Shown piece by piece: positions 9,132 to 17,679 of a stretch of DNA of 31,058 bases (positions are counted from its first letter, which is position 1; each line of letters starts with the position of its first letter). The stretch lies in assembly GCA_900553365.1 (NCBI GenBank), contig USDL01000015.1:1-31058 (forward strand). Direction: 5' to 3'. The notes beneath the pieces were generated by a model. It ran no database searches and had not been told where the DNA came from. It saw nothing but the letters and a program-made list of their open reading frames with translations. Source of the stretch: an uncultured Clostridium sp. Lineage in GTDB: Bacteria > Bacillota > Clostridia > TANB77 > CAG-508. A program made the translations under genes and the position numbers.

Positions 9132-9171
9132 TAGAATAAAAGGTTATAATATCTTTTATTCTATTTTTTTT
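9132..9171 (+). terminator. attenuator-like terminator in the metK leader
   Basis: An 11-bp perfect stem (9132-9142 with 9153-9163), a 10-nt loop and eight T residues (9164-9171). It ends only 31 nt before the metK ATG, which leaves no room for a promoter between it and the gene. metK transcripts must therefore pass through it, so it probably works as a conditional terminator. I looked for SAM-I (S-box) core motifs in the leader and did not find them. Confidence 0.7.
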
Positions 9172-9202
9172 AGAAAAAATTAAACAAAAAGGAGAAATTA
9201 TT

Positions 9203-10309
9203 ATGAGATACTTTTTTACATCAGAAAGTGTAACAGAAGGACATCCAGATAAGCTATGCGATTACATTTCAGATAGTATTTTAGATGAATGTCTAAAACA
9301 AGATAAAAATTCAAGAGTTGCAGTAGAAACCTTTGCTTCAAAAGATACAGTTGTAATAGCAGGGCAAATTACATCAAACGCTAAGTTTGATATAGAAAAT
9401 TTAGCAAGAGAAAAAATACAAGAAATTGGTTATGATAACGCAAATACAGATATGGATTATAGAACATGTAATATAATACTAAACATAACAAAACAAAGCT
9501 CAGATATTGCCATGGGAGTAGATACAGGAGGAGCAGGAGACCAAGGAATAATGTTTGGATATGCTTCAAACGAAACAGAAAACTATATGCCTTACGCAAT
9601 AAATGCAGCACATAAATTAGCAAAACAGTTAACTTATGTAAGAAAAATTAACGAAATATCATATTTAAGACCTGATGGAAAAACTCAAGTTACAGTTGAA
9701 TATGAAAATGACAAACCTAAAAGAATTGAAACAATATTAATCTCAACACAACATTTAGATAATATTGATATGAAACAGCTAAAAGCGGACATAATAAATA
9801 AGGTAATAAATAAAGTAATAGATAAAAATATGATAGATGAAGACACAAAAATTTATATTAATCCAACAGGAAGATTTGTAATAGGTGGACCTCTTGGAGA
9901 CACTGGTTTAACAGGCAGAAAGATTATTGTTGATACCTATGGTGGATATAGTAGACATGGTGGAGGTGCTTTTTCAGGTAAAGATCCAAGCAAAGTTGAT
10001 AGGTCTGCAACATATATGTTAAGACATATTGCTAAAAATATTGTAGCAAATGGATATGCAGATAAGTGCGAAATACAAGTATCTTATGCAATAGGAATGA
10101 AAGAACCACTATCTATAAATGTTAATACTTATGGAACAGGCAAAAAAACAGAAGAAGAGCTAGTAAATATAATAAAAGAAAAATTCGACTTAACACCAAG
10201 AGGTATAATTGAGTACTTAGATTTAAAAAATATAAAATATACTGAAACAACAAATTATGGACACTTTGGAAAAGAAAATTTACCTTGGGAAAAAATAATA
10301 AAAATGTAA
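9203..10309 (+). CDS. metK: S-adenosylmethionine synthetase
   Basis: MetK makes S-adenosylmethionine from methionine and ATP in the cytoplasm. SAM is used by PrmC and MiaB, also encoded in this window. The family signatures are intact: FTSESVTEGHPDK at the N-terminus, GAGDQGIMFGYA (ATP/methionine site), GGGAFSGKDPSKVDRS and the C-terminal YAIG region. At 368 residues it is shorter than the usual 380-400. The Gly-rich, DPSKVDRS and N-terminal motifs are all present, so the shortening probably lies in loops. AAAAAGGAG lies about 8 nt before the start. The terminator directly upstream suggests regulation by attenuation. Confidence 0.96.
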   Translation: MRYFFTSESVTEGHPDKLCDYISDSILDECLKQDKNSRVAVETFASKDTVVIAGQITSNAKFDIENLAREKIQEIGYDNANTDMDYRTCNIILNITKQSSDIAMGVDTGGAGDQGIMFGYASNETENYMPYAINAAHKLAKQLTYVRKINEISYLRPDGKTQVTVEYENDKPKRIETILISTQHLDNIDMKQLKADIINKVINKVIDKNMIDEDTKIYINPTGRFVIGGPLGDTGLTGRKIIVDTYGGYSRHGGGAFSGKDPSKVDRSATYMLRHIAKNIVANGYADKCEIQVSYAIGMKEPLSINVNTYGTGKKTEEELVNIIKEKFDLTPRGIIEYLDLKNIKYTETTNYGHFGKENLPWEKIIKM

Positions 10310-10324
10310 AATTTTAAAAAACTA

Positions 10325-10353
10325 TTGCAAAAAATATAATTATATAATAAAAT
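10325..10353 (+). promoter_or_regulatory. promoter of glmM
   Basis: TTGCAA (10325-10330), a 17-nt spacer, then TAAAAT (10348-10353). Transcription would begin near 10360. This rules out the in-frame ATG at 10354 as start codon and supports ATG 10420. Confidence 0.6.
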
Positions 10354-10419
10354 ATGCATATAATTAAAAAAGAAAGGTTTAAGTTTAATATAAAAACTGA
10401 GAAAGGAACGGCAACTATA

Positions 10420-11784
10420 ATGAGAAAATATTTTGGAACAGATGGAATTAGGAGAATAGCAAATACAGAACTAACACCTGAACTAGTATATAAAGTAGCA
10501 AAAGCAGGAGCTTATGTTCTATCTAAAAATTGTGACCATGCCCCAACTATTCTAATAGGTAGAGACACAAGAATTTCAGGAACATTAATTGAAAGCGCTA
10601 TGACAGCAGGTTTCTTAAGCTATGGAGCTAATGTAAAATTGTTAGGCGTTATTCCAACACCTGGAGTAGCATACTTAACTAAAAAACTAAAAGTTGATGC
10701 AAGCGTTGTTATTTCTGCATCACATAATACTTATGAATTTAATGGAATAAAATATTTCAGCAACAAAGGAATGAAAATACCAGATGAAATAGAAGAACAA
10801 ATAGAAGAAGTGCTAGAATCAGCAAACTTTGATGAATTAGTAGCACACTCAAGCAAAATTGGAACTTCAGAATATAGAGAAGACTTGACAGACGAATATG
10901 TATATTTGCTTAGAAAAACTTTTGAAGAAAACATTGAAAAAAATCTACATCCAGATTTCTGTGTTGCTTTAGATGTAGCAAATGGTGCAACATATAAAGT
11001 TGCAGAAAAAGTATTTACAAAATTAGGAATAAACTTTAAGATTATAAACAATTCTCCAGATGGTTTAAATATAAATGAAAACTGTGGTTCTACTCATTTA
11101 GAAAACATCAAAGAATTTGTTGTAGAAAATAAAATGAGTTTAGGAATTGCCTATGATGGTGATGGAGATAGATGTTTAGCAGTTGATGAAAATGGAAATG
11201 AAATAGATGGAGATGTTCTTTTAGCTGTTATAGGAAAATATTTGCAAGAAAAGGGAAAACTAAAAAATGATACAATAGTAGCAACAATAATGAGCAATTT
11301 AGGACTAAATAAATTTGCAAAAGAAAATAACCTACAATTAAAACAAACAAAGGTTGGAGACAGATATGTACTTGAAGAAATGCTAAAAAATGACTATAAT
11401 TTAGGTGGAGAACAGTCAGGACATGTAATAATGCTTGATTATAATCCAACAGGAGATGGAATACTTACATCATTAATGCTTATCCAAATTTTACTAGAAA
11501 AGAACTTGTCAGCTTCAAAATTATGCGAAAACTTTAACAAATTCCCACAAGTTTTAATAAATGTAAAAGTAAAAAATGAAAAAAAATCAGTTTACTTAGA
11601 AGATGAAGAAATACAAAATACAATAAAAGAAATTGAAAATGAACTTAACGGAAATGGTAGAGTTGTAATAAGAGCTTCAGGAACTGAACCACTTATTAGA
11701 GTAATGCTTGAAGGACAAAATCAAAAAGGCATAGAAGAAAAAGCCACAAAATTAGCGAATTTAATTAAAATTAAATTAAATTAA
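10420..11784 (+). CDS. glmM: phosphoglucosamine mutase
   Basis: GlmM converts glucosamine-6-phosphate to glucosamine-1-phosphate, a step towards UDP-GlcNAc for peptidoglycan. With the start at 10420 the protein is 454 residues, close to the family norm, and begins MRKYFGTDGIR as expected. The longer frame adds 22 atypical residues and would start at the promoter. The catalytic phospho-serine is S101 in SASHN. The metal-binding loop is DGDGDR, the sugar-binding loop is GGEQSGH, and the phosphate-binding loop near the C-terminus is RASGTEPLIRVM. The residues after SASHN read TYEFNG rather than the commoner P-x-x-D-N-G. AAAGGA lies 12 nt upstream, rather far. Probably transcribed with the small membrane protein downstream. 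Confidence 0.95.
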   Translation: MRKYFGTDGIRRIANTELTPELVYKVAKAGAYVLSKNCDHAPTILIGRDTRISGTLIESAMTAGFLSYGANVKLLGVIPTPGVAYLTKKLKVDASVVISASHNTYEFNGIKYFSNKGMKIPDEIEEQIEEVLESANFDELVAHSSKIGTSEYREDLTDEYVYLLRKTFEENIEKNLHPDFCVALDVANGATYKVAEKVFTKLGINFKIINNSPDGLNINENCGSTHLENIKEFVVENKMSLGIAYDGDGDRCLAVDENGNEIDGDVLLAVIGKYLQEKGKLKNDTIVATIMSNLGLNKFAKENNLQLKQTKVGDRYVLEEMLKNDYNLGGEQSGHVIMLDYNPTGDGILTSLMLIQILLEKNLSASKLCENFNKFPQVLINVKVKNEKKSVYLEDEEIQNTIKEIENELNGNGRVVIRASGTEPLIRVMLEGQNQKGIEEKATKLANLIKIKLN

Positions 11785-11827
11785 TTTAGGGGAATAATCC
11801 CACAAAAGAAAAGGAGGAGAGAGAGTT

Positions 11828-12169
11828 ATGTTCGTTATTAATATAACTGAACCAATTACATTATTACTACTTACACTTGCAACTGTATTACTAATTTTCT
11901 TAGGAAAAGAAATTAAAAAACCTTATATCCCAGCAATTGCTTTAGTTGCATATTTAATTTTAGTAGTAATGCACAGCATACAATTAGCAGGATTAACACA
12001 AGAACTATACGAAACATATTATAAAATGTTAATTAATTGTATAGCTATTGATTGTGTAATGATATTTATATCATTCTTTGCTTACCTATGGGTTGATGAC
12101 ATAGCAAGCAAATTTTACAAGAAAAAAAGTATTGATAACAGCTTAGACTGGTTCTGGAAAAAAGTTTAA
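11828..12169 (+). CDS. small membrane protein of unknown function
   Basis: A 113-residue protein with about three hydrophobic segments (roughly 9-27, 32-52 and 68-90) and a lysine-rich, Trp-containing C-terminal tail that probably faces the cytoplasm. I do not recognise the family. It has a very good ribosome binding site (AAGGAGGAGAGAG before the ATG), so it looks expressed. It is 43 nt downstream of glmM and is followed by a hairpin, so it may be the last gene of a glmM transcript. Function is unknown. Confidence 0.8.
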   Translation: MFVINITEPITLLLLTLATVLLIFLGKEIKKPYIPAIALVAYLILVVMHSIQLAGLTQELYETYYKMLINCIAIDCVMIFISFFAYLWVDDIASKFYKKKSIDNSLDWFWKKV

Positions 12170-12175
12170 AATACA

Positions 12176-12209
12176 AAAGTGGGACAAGTTTATTGTTCCA
12201 CTTTGCTTT
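12176..12209 (+). terminator. probable terminator after the small membrane protein
   Basis: An 11-bp stem with one G-U pair (12176-12186 with 12194-12204) and a 7-nt loop. The downstream T-tract is weak (GCTTTA). Confidence 0.55.
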
Positions 12210-12253
12210 AGAAAGGAAAAAATGCTTTAAGAAGAATCGAAAGGGTGAAAAAA

Positions 12254-12739
12254 ATGCAAAAACAAGTAATAATAATTAATGGCACAGGAGGTTCTGGAAA
12301 AGATACATTTGTACAATATTGTTCAGAATATGCAAAGGTTATAAATATATCTTCAGTAGATAAAGTAAAAGAAGCAGCAACAATATTAGTTGGCTGGAAA
12401 GGAGAAAAAGACGAAAAAAGTAGAAAACTTTTGGTGGATTTAAAAAAACTAAGTATAGATTATAATGATGCGCCTTTAAAATATATTGAAAAACAATATA
12501 ATGCTTTTTTAAACAGTCAAGCAGAGTATTTATTTATACATATAAGAGAAATAGACGAAATAAAAAAAATAAAGAAATTTCTAAATGCCAAAACATTATT
12601 AGTAACAAATCCCAGAGTAAAGCTAATTACAACAAATTCTTCTGATGCAAATGTTTATAAATATGAATATGACTATTATATTGAAAATGATGGTACACTA
12701 GAAGATTTAGAACGTAAAGCAAAGGAATTTATATCATGA
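12254..12739 (+). CDS. P-loop nucleotide kinase-like protein
   Basis: A 161-residue protein with a Walker A motif GTGGSGKDT near its N-terminus, of the kind found in deoxynucleotide monophosphate kinases and adenylate-kinase-like enzymes. The 'GKDT' ending is typical of kinases acting on small phosphorylated substrates. The rest carries no motif I can assign, so the substrate is unknown. I chose ATG 12254 because AAAGGG (12240-12245) has good spacing to it; the GTG at 12245 would overlap that site. Its last four bases overlap nadD (ATGA), so the two are probably translationally coupled. A role near nucleotide or cofactor metabolism is an inference from that coupling. Confidence 0.82.
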   Translation: MQKQVIIINGTGGSGKDTFVQYCSEYAKVINISSVDKVKEAATILVGWKGEKDEKSRKLLVDLKKLSIDYNDAPLKYIEKQYNAFLNSQAEYLFIHIREIDEIKKIKKFLNAKTLLVTNPRVKLITTNSSDANVYKYEYDYYIENDGTLEDLERKAKEFIS

Positions 12740-13314
12740 AAAAAGAAAAAATAGGTTTTTTTGGTGGATGTTTTAACCCTCCAACTAATACTCACATTGA
12801 TTTGGCAAATAAATTAATAAAAAATGAAATAATTGAAAAAGTAATTTTTGTACCAGTAGGAAACTACTATCAAAAGCAAAATTTAGCTTCAGCAGAAGAT
12901 AGATATAATATGCTTAAAATTGCAACTGATGGATATACGAATTTAGGAGTAGAAGATATAGATGTAAACAGCCAAGAAAAGCTCTACGCTGTTGACACAT
13001 TTAAACTTATTGAAAATAAATATCCAGATAAAGATATATATTTCATAATGGGTGCCGATAACTTTCAAAAAATGCCATTATGGAAAAACTACAATGAAAT
13101 AATTAAAAAATACAAATTTGTAGTAATAGAAAGATTAAAATATAGTGAGGTTAATAATACTAATAATAACATAATATATTACAAAACAAACCCAACTGTA
13201 GATATTAGCTCAACTCAAATTAGAAATATGATAGCATGTAATAAAGACACAAATCAACTACTAAATAAAAATGTAATAGAATACATAAAAAACAAAAAAT
13301 TGTATTTAACATAA
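12736..13314 (+). CDS. nadD: nicotinate-nucleotide adenylyltransferase
   Basis: NadD joins nicotinate mononucleotide with ATP to make deamido-NAD, the penultimate step to NAD. The nucleotidyltransferase signatures are present: an N-terminal GGCFNPPTNTH, the central FIMGADNFQKMPLWKNY and the C-terminal ISSTQIR. In most NadD proteins the first motif is GGxFDPxHxGH. Here Thr replaces the first His and Thr the Gly, leaving T-x-x-H; (H/T)xGH is tolerated in the superfamily, so activity is still expected. Length 192 is typical. The start overlaps the upstream kinase-like gene by four bases. A strong terminator follows directly. Confidence 0.9.
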   Translation: MKKEKIGFFGGCFNPPTNTHIDLANKLIKNEIIEKVIFVPVGNYYQKQNLASAEDRYNMLKIATDGYTNLGVEDIDVNSQEKLYAVDTFKLIENKYPDKDIYFIMGADNFQKMPLWKNYNEIIKKYKFVVIERLKYSEVNNTNNNIIYYKTNPTVDISSTQIRNMIACNKDTNQLLNKNVIEYIKNKKLYLT

Positions 13315-13319
13315 AAATC

Positions 13320-13352
13320 AATCAAGATATTTTGAAAAATATCTTGATTTTT
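13320..13352 (+). terminator. terminator of nadD
   Basis: A perfect 12-bp stem (13320-13331 with 13338-13349), a 6-nt loop and a T-run. Its 3' arm also contains the -35 box of the next gene. Confidence 0.8.
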
Positions 13353-13373
13353 GTATGTAAAAACATATATAAT
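13344..13373 (+). promoter_or_regulatory. promoter of the GltD-like/der cluster
   Basis: TTGATT (13344-13349), an 18-nt spacer, then a perfect TATAAT (13368-13373). Transcription would start near 13380, shortly ahead of the TTG start at 13411. Confidence 0.55.
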
Positions 13374-13410
13374 ATATATGTTAATAATTGCCAAGAAAGG
13401 AATTAAGCAG

Positions 13411-14667
13411 TTGAAAAATATAGACGAAACTTTAAAAGAAGCAAGTAAATGTTTAAATTGTAAAAATCCTTCATGTAAAAAGGGATGCCCGATTGCAACA
13501 AATATACCAGAATTTATATTAGAAATTAAAAACAAAAACTTTAATAAAGCTTATGAAATATTACAGGAAAATAATTTAATGAGCGATATTTGTAGCACTA
13601 TTTGCCCTGCGGAGGAACAGTGCACAGGTAATTGTATTAAAGGAATCAAAGGTAAACCAATTCCAATAAATGAATTAGAAAAATTTATAAATGAATGGGC
13701 AAAAGAAAATAATATAAAATATGATATAATAATAAATCATAATACAAATAAAAAAGTAGCAGTAATTGGAGCAGGACCAGCAGGCATTGCGTGCAGTATA
13801 GCTTTAAGAAAAGCTGGTGCAGATGTAACAATATTTGAAAAAGAAGATAAGTGCGGTGGAATTTTAGAATATGGAATTCCAGACTTTAGATTATCAAAAG
13901 AAATGGTTACAAATATTGTAAAACGCGTAAGTAATTTAGGAATAAAAATAGAAAACAGTAAAAAACTTGGCAAAGACATAACAATAAATAGCTTAAAAAA
14001 CGACGGCTTTGACAATATTTTCTTGGGAATAGGTGCTCAAAGACAAACCACTTATAAATTAATAGAAGAGCCAGCAAAAACTATTTTAACATCAGAAGAA
14101 CTATTAAAAAAATACAACGAAAAAGGTAAAATTGAAAATTTAGGAATTACCGTTGTAATAGGTGGTGGAAATGTTGCATTAGATTCTGCAAGAGCTGCTA
14201 TTAGAATGGGAGCCAAGGAAGTATATGTATTATACAGAAGAAATAAAGAACTAATGCCAGCAAGAGAAATTGAACTTAAAGAAGCAATAGAAGATGGCGT
14301 AAAAGTTATATTTCAAACAAAAGTTATTAGTGCAAAGTCAAACAATAACAAAATAGAAGAAATCGAGTGTATAAAAACAAAAATAGAAAACGATAAGGCA
14401 ATTAATATTGAAAACTCAAATTATAAAATGGAAGCAAACACTATTATTTTTGCAATAGGAGCTAAAGCAAATGAGGAGTTATTAAATTCATTAGGAATAA
14501 AAACTTCTAATGGCCTAGTAGAAGTAGATGAAAATTATATGACAAATATAGATGGTGTATATGCAGGAGGAGATTTAGTTGAATCCAAATCTTATGTTGC
14601 AAGAGCTATTGCAACAGGCAAGAAAGCAGCACAATCAATTTTAAACAGAAAGGAAAGGGATAAATAA
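13411..14667 (+). CDS. GltD-like NAD(P)H-dependent FAD/Fe-S oxidoreductase
   Basis: Resembles the small subunit of glutamate synthase and the beta subunit of the electron-bifurcating NfnAB complex. It moves electrons between NAD(P)H, FAD and Fe-S clusters. Two Cys clusters sit in the N-terminal domain (C14, C17, C22, C26 and C61, C65, C71, C75). The FAD-binding GAGPAG is at 120-125. A second Rossmann motif (GGGN at 251-254) has YRR downstream, which favours NADPH. A final GVYAGGD closes the FAD fold. I chose TTG 13411 because AAAGGAA sits about 9 nt upstream; longer starts overlap the terminator or promoter. No gltB or nfnA partner is in the window. The stop overlaps the der start (TAATG). 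Confidence 0.88.
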   Translation: MKNIDETLKEASKCLNCKNPSCKKGCPIATNIPEFILEIKNKNFNKAYEILQENNLMSDICSTICPAEEQCTGNCIKGIKGKPIPINELEKFINEWAKENNIKYDIIINHNTNKKVAVIGAGPAGIACSIALRKAGADVTIFEKEDKCGGILEYGIPDFRLSKEMVTNIVKRVSNLGIKIENSKKLGKDITINSLKNDGFDNIFLGIGAQRQTTYKLIEEPAKTILTSEELLKKYNEKGKIENLGITVVIGGGNVALDSARAAIRMGAKEVYVLYRRNKELMPAREIELKEAIEDGVKVIFQTKVISAKSNNNKIEEIECIKTKIENDKAINIENSNYKMEANTIIFAIGAKANEELLNSLGIKTSNGLVEVDENYMTNIDGVYAGGDLVESKSYVARAIATGKKAAQSILNRKERDK

Positions 14668-15995
14668 TGTCAAAACCAATGGTAGCAATAATTGGTAAAC
14701 CAAATGTAGGAAAATCAACCTTTTTTAATTATATTGTTGGTCAAAGACTATCAATAGTAGAAGATACCCCAGGTGTTACAAGAGATAGAATTTATGCTGA
14801 TAGTAATTGGAGAGGAAGAGAATTTACTTTAATAGATACAGGAGGAATTGAACCAGAACTAGATGATGTGATTCATATAGGCATGAGACAGCAAGCTCAA
14901 ATGGCTATAAATATTGCAGATGTTATAATATTTGTAACAGATATTAAACAAGGAATAACAGCACAAGATCAAGAAATAGCAACAATGCTTAGAAAATCTA
15001 AAAAACCAATAGTTCTTGTTTGTAATAAATCAGATAATTTTGGAGAACCAGATCCAACATTATATGAATTTTACAATTTGGGAATAGGAGAGCCATATCC
15101 AGTATCATCAACAAACGCTTTAGGAATAGGAGATGTACTAGATGCTGTATATGAGCATTTTCCAGAAAAAGATGAAAATGATGAGAATAAAGAAATTATA
15201 AATGTAGCAATAATAGGAAAACCAAATGTTGGAAAATCTTCACTAGTAAATAAAATATTAGGAGAAGAAAGGGTAATAGTAAGCAATGTAGCAGGAACAA
15301 CAAGAGACGCTATAGACTCATATTTTGAAAACGAAACAGGCAAATATAATATTATAGATACAGCAGGAATAAGAAAACACAATAAAGTAAACGAAAACAT
15401 TGAAAAATACAGCGTTATGCGTTCATTACTTGCAGTAGAAAGAGCAGATGTATGTTTAATATTAATTGACGCAAATGAAGGAGTAACCGAACAAGACACA
15501 AAAATAGCTGGTGAAGCACATGAAGCAGGCAAAGGCGTAATAATAGTAGTAAACAAGTGGGATGAATATGAAAAAGAAACAGGAACACTTGAAAAATACA
15601 AAAAAGAAGTGTATAACAAGCTAAGCTATTTAACCTATGCACCTATAATTTTTATTTCAGCCAAGACAGGTCAAAGAGTAAACAAATTATTTGATTTAAT
15701 AAAAAAAGTATATGAAAATAATAACCGTAGAATTCCAACAGCAACATTAAATCAAGTAATAAATGAAGCTATTGCTGTTGTACAACCACCAACTGACAAG
15801 GGTAGAAGATTAAAAATATTATATGCAACACAAGCACAAACAAAACCACCAACATTTGTTATTTTCGTAAATAACAAAGAATTATTCCATTTTTCTTATG
15901 AAAGATATTTGATAAATCAAATAAGAAGTAATTTTGATTTAGAAGGAACACCAGTAAGAGTAATATCAAGAGAAAAAGGAGAAGAAAAAATATAA
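14667..15995 (+). CDS. der: ribosome-assembly GTPase Der (EngA)
   Basis: Der is an essential tandem GTPase that helps assemble the 50S ribosomal subunit. Both GTPase domains are complete. The first has its P-loop at 10-17 (GKPNVGKS) with DTPGVTR, DTGG and NKSD. The second has its P-loop at 184-191 with DTAGIR and NKWD. A C-terminal KH-like domain (about 350-440) follows. Length 442 matches the family. The start codon overlaps the preceding stop by one base, so translation is coupled. der, plsY and gpsA commonly cluster in Firmicutes. Confidence 0.96.
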   Translation: MSKPMVAIIGKPNVGKSTFFNYIVGQRLSIVEDTPGVTRDRIYADSNWRGREFTLIDTGGIEPELDDVIHIGMRQQAQMAINIADVIIFVTDIKQGITAQDQEIATMLRKSKKPIVLVCNKSDNFGEPDPTLYEFYNLGIGEPYPVSSTNALGIGDVLDAVYEHFPEKDENDENKEIINVAIIGKPNVGKSSLVNKILGEERVIVSNVAGTTRDAIDSYFENETGKYNIIDTAGIRKHNKVNENIEKYSVMRSLLAVERADVCLILIDANEGVTEQDTKIAGEAHEAGKGVIIVVNKWDEYEKETGTLEKYKKEVYNKLSYLTYAPIIFISAKTGQRVNKLFDLIKKVYENNNRRIPTATLNQVINEAIAVVQPPTDKGRRLKILYATQAQTKPPTFVIFVNNKELFHFSYERYLINQIRSNFDLEGTPVRVISREKGEEKI

Positions 15996-16001
15996 TTGAA
16001 A

Positions 16002-16021
16002 AAAATAGCATAAGCTATTTT
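16002..16021 (+). other. small hairpin between der and plsY
   Basis: A perfect 8-bp stem (16002-16009 with 16014-16021) with a 4-nt loop, ending in TTTT and directly followed by the plsY ribosome binding site. It could be a weak terminator or a processing/stability hairpin within the operon. Confidence 0.4.
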
Positions 16022-16037
16022 AGAGGAGGAAAAATTT

Positions 16038-16652
16038 ATGTCAGCAGTATATGTATTAGTAGCTTTAGTAGCATATTTAATAGGCAGTATAAACTTTGCA
16101 ATAATTTTCAGCAAAAAATTTGCTGGATTTGATGTAAGAGAAAAAGGCAGTAAAAATGCAGGAACAACAAACGTATTAAGAACAGTAGGGAAAAAAGCCG
16201 CAGTTTTAACTTTAATTTGTGATATATTAAAAGGTGTTGTATCTGTTTTATTAGCAATGCTTGCAGCATATATATGGAAAGAGACAGATGCCGAAGTTTT
16301 AAAATATCTTGCAGGTCTATTTGCAATAATTGGGCATACCTGGCCAGTATATTATGGCTTTAAGGGAGGCAAAGGTGTTGCAACATCACTTGGAGTTTTA
16401 TTGATGGTAAATGCTCAAATAGGCGTTATTTGCTTAGTATTTGCACTAATTATTATGATTGCAACAAGATGGGTTTCATTAGGCTCAATTTTAGCAGCAA
16501 TACTATTCCCAATTTTAACTGTATTTATGACAGATAATTTCTGGGCAAAAGTTATAAGCATATTAATAGGCTTATTAGTTGTATTTAATCATAGAAGCAA
16601 TATAAAAAGATTAAAACAAGGAACAGAAAATAAATTGTCTTTTAAAAAATAA
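16038..16652 (+). CDS. plsY: acyl-phosphate:glycerol-3-phosphate acyltransferase
   Basis: PlsY is the membrane enzyme that transfers an acyl chain from acyl-phosphate to glycerol-3-phosphate, starting phospholipid synthesis. It has about five membrane segments and the three family motifs: the GSINFA region with GSKNAGTTNVLR, the GHTWPVYYGFKGGKGVAT loop, and a C-terminal NHRSNIKRL. Length 204 is normal. AGAGGAGGAAAA precedes the ATG. The next gene, gpsA, makes the glycerol-3-phosphate substrate, so the pair forms a logical unit. Confidence 0.96.
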   Translation: MSAVYVLVALVAYLIGSINFAIIFSKKFAGFDVREKGSKNAGTTNVLRTVGKKAAVLTLICDILKGVVSVLLAMLAAYIWKETDAEVLKYLAGLFAIIGHTWPVYYGFKGGKGVATSLGVLLMVNAQIGVICLVFALIIMIATRWVSLGSILAAILFPILTVFMTDNFWAKVISILIGLLVVFNHRSNIKRLKQGTENKLSFKK

Positions 16653-16688
16653 AAAGACTTTACTTAACAATTAGAAAAGGAGATACAG

Positions 16689-17675
16689 ATGAAAAATATT
16701 TCAATAATTGGTAGTGGAAGTTGGGGTGCAGCTCTTGGAATACATTTAGCACATCTAGGAAACAATGTAAAAATTTGGTCCTTTTCACAAGAAGAAGCAG
16801 ACTTAATAAACAATGAAAAAAAGTGCAAATTTTTACCATTAGCAACAATTCCAGATGGAGTATTTTGCTCAACCGACTTCAAAACAGTAATTGAAGGAAC
16901 CGAAATGTTATTAATAGTAACACCTTCAAAATTTGTAAGAGAAACAATAAAAAAGTTTAAGCCTTATGTAACAAATCAACAAATAATAATATGCTCAAAA
17001 GGCTTCGAAGAATCAACTCTATATACTTTAAACGAAGTAGTAGAAGAAGAGCTACCTAACTGTAAAATTGGTGGCTTATCAGGCCCTAGCCATGCTGAGG
17101 AAGTTTCTCTTGAAATACCAACAGCATTAGTTATTGCGTCAAAAGATGATAAACTTCTTCAAGATGTACAAAGTACATTTATGAATGAAGCACTTAGAAT
17201 TTATACTTCATACGACATAAAAGGAGCAGAACTAGGTGGAGCATTAAAAAACATTATAGCTTTTTGTGCAGGTGCAATTACAGGCTTAAATTTAGGAGAT
17301 AACACTTTTGCAGCCTTACTTACAAGAGGCCTTTCAGAAATGGCAAAATTAAGCATAAAAATGGGAGGAGAACCAAAAACTATATATGGTCTAACAGGAC
17401 TTGGCGACTTAATAGTAACATGTATGAGCAATCACAGTAGAAACAGGCGTGCAGGAATACTTATAGGTCAGGGAAAAACAATAGAAGAAGCAAAACAAGA
17501 AATAGGCATGACAATAGAAAGTATTGATAATATTAAAACAGCATACAAACTTGCACAAAAATATGAAGTAGAAATGCCAATTATAACAACAGTTTATCAA
17601 GTATTATTTGAAGGATTAGATGCAAGAAAAGCAATTCAAGATTTAATGACAAGAAATCCAAAATTTGAAGATTAG
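16689..17675 (+). CDS. gpsA: glycerol-3-phosphate dehydrogenase [NAD(P)+]
   Basis: GpsA reduces dihydroxyacetone phosphate to sn-glycerol-3-phosphate, the backbone used by PlsY. The NAD-binding GSGSWG lies at 8-13. KGFEE, GLSGPSHAEE, the catalytic K187 in GGALKNI, and the substrate-binding GLGDLIVTC and SRNRRAG segments are all present. Length 328 is typical. It follows plsY by 36 nt with AAAGGAG before the start. No terminator is seen after it, but a good promoter begins immediately downstream. Confidence 0.96.
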   Translation: MKNISIIGSGSWGAALGIHLAHLGNNVKIWSFSQEEADLINNEKKCKFLPLATIPDGVFCSTDFKTVIEGTEMLLIVTPSKFVRETIKKFKPYVTNQQIIICSKGFEESTLYTLNEVVEEELPNCKIGGLSGPSHAEEVSLEIPTALVIASKDDKLLQDVQSTFMNEALRIYTSYDIKGAELGGALKNIIAFCAGAITGLNLGDNTFAALLTRGLSEMAKLSIKMGGEPKTIYGLTGLGDLIVTCMSNHSRNRRAGILIGQGKTIEEAKQEIGMTIESIDNIKTAYKLAQKYEVEMPIITTVYQVLFEGLDARKAIQDLMTRNPKFED

Positions 17676-17679
17676 AATA

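Noticed and set aside
9086..9202. Possible SAM-I (S-box) or S(MK)-type riboswitch ahead of metK
   Set aside because: The conserved core motifs of those classes were not found and the space before the terminator is too short. Other or new classes remain open.
10354..10419. Upstream ATG extending glmM by 22 residues
   Set aside because: It sits at the predicted transcription start and lacks a ribosome binding site; the normal GlmM N-terminus begins at 10420.
13351..13410. Upstream starts extending the GltD-like protein by 20 residues
   Set aside because: They overlap the nadD terminator and the promoter; the TTG at 13411 has a good AAAGGAA.
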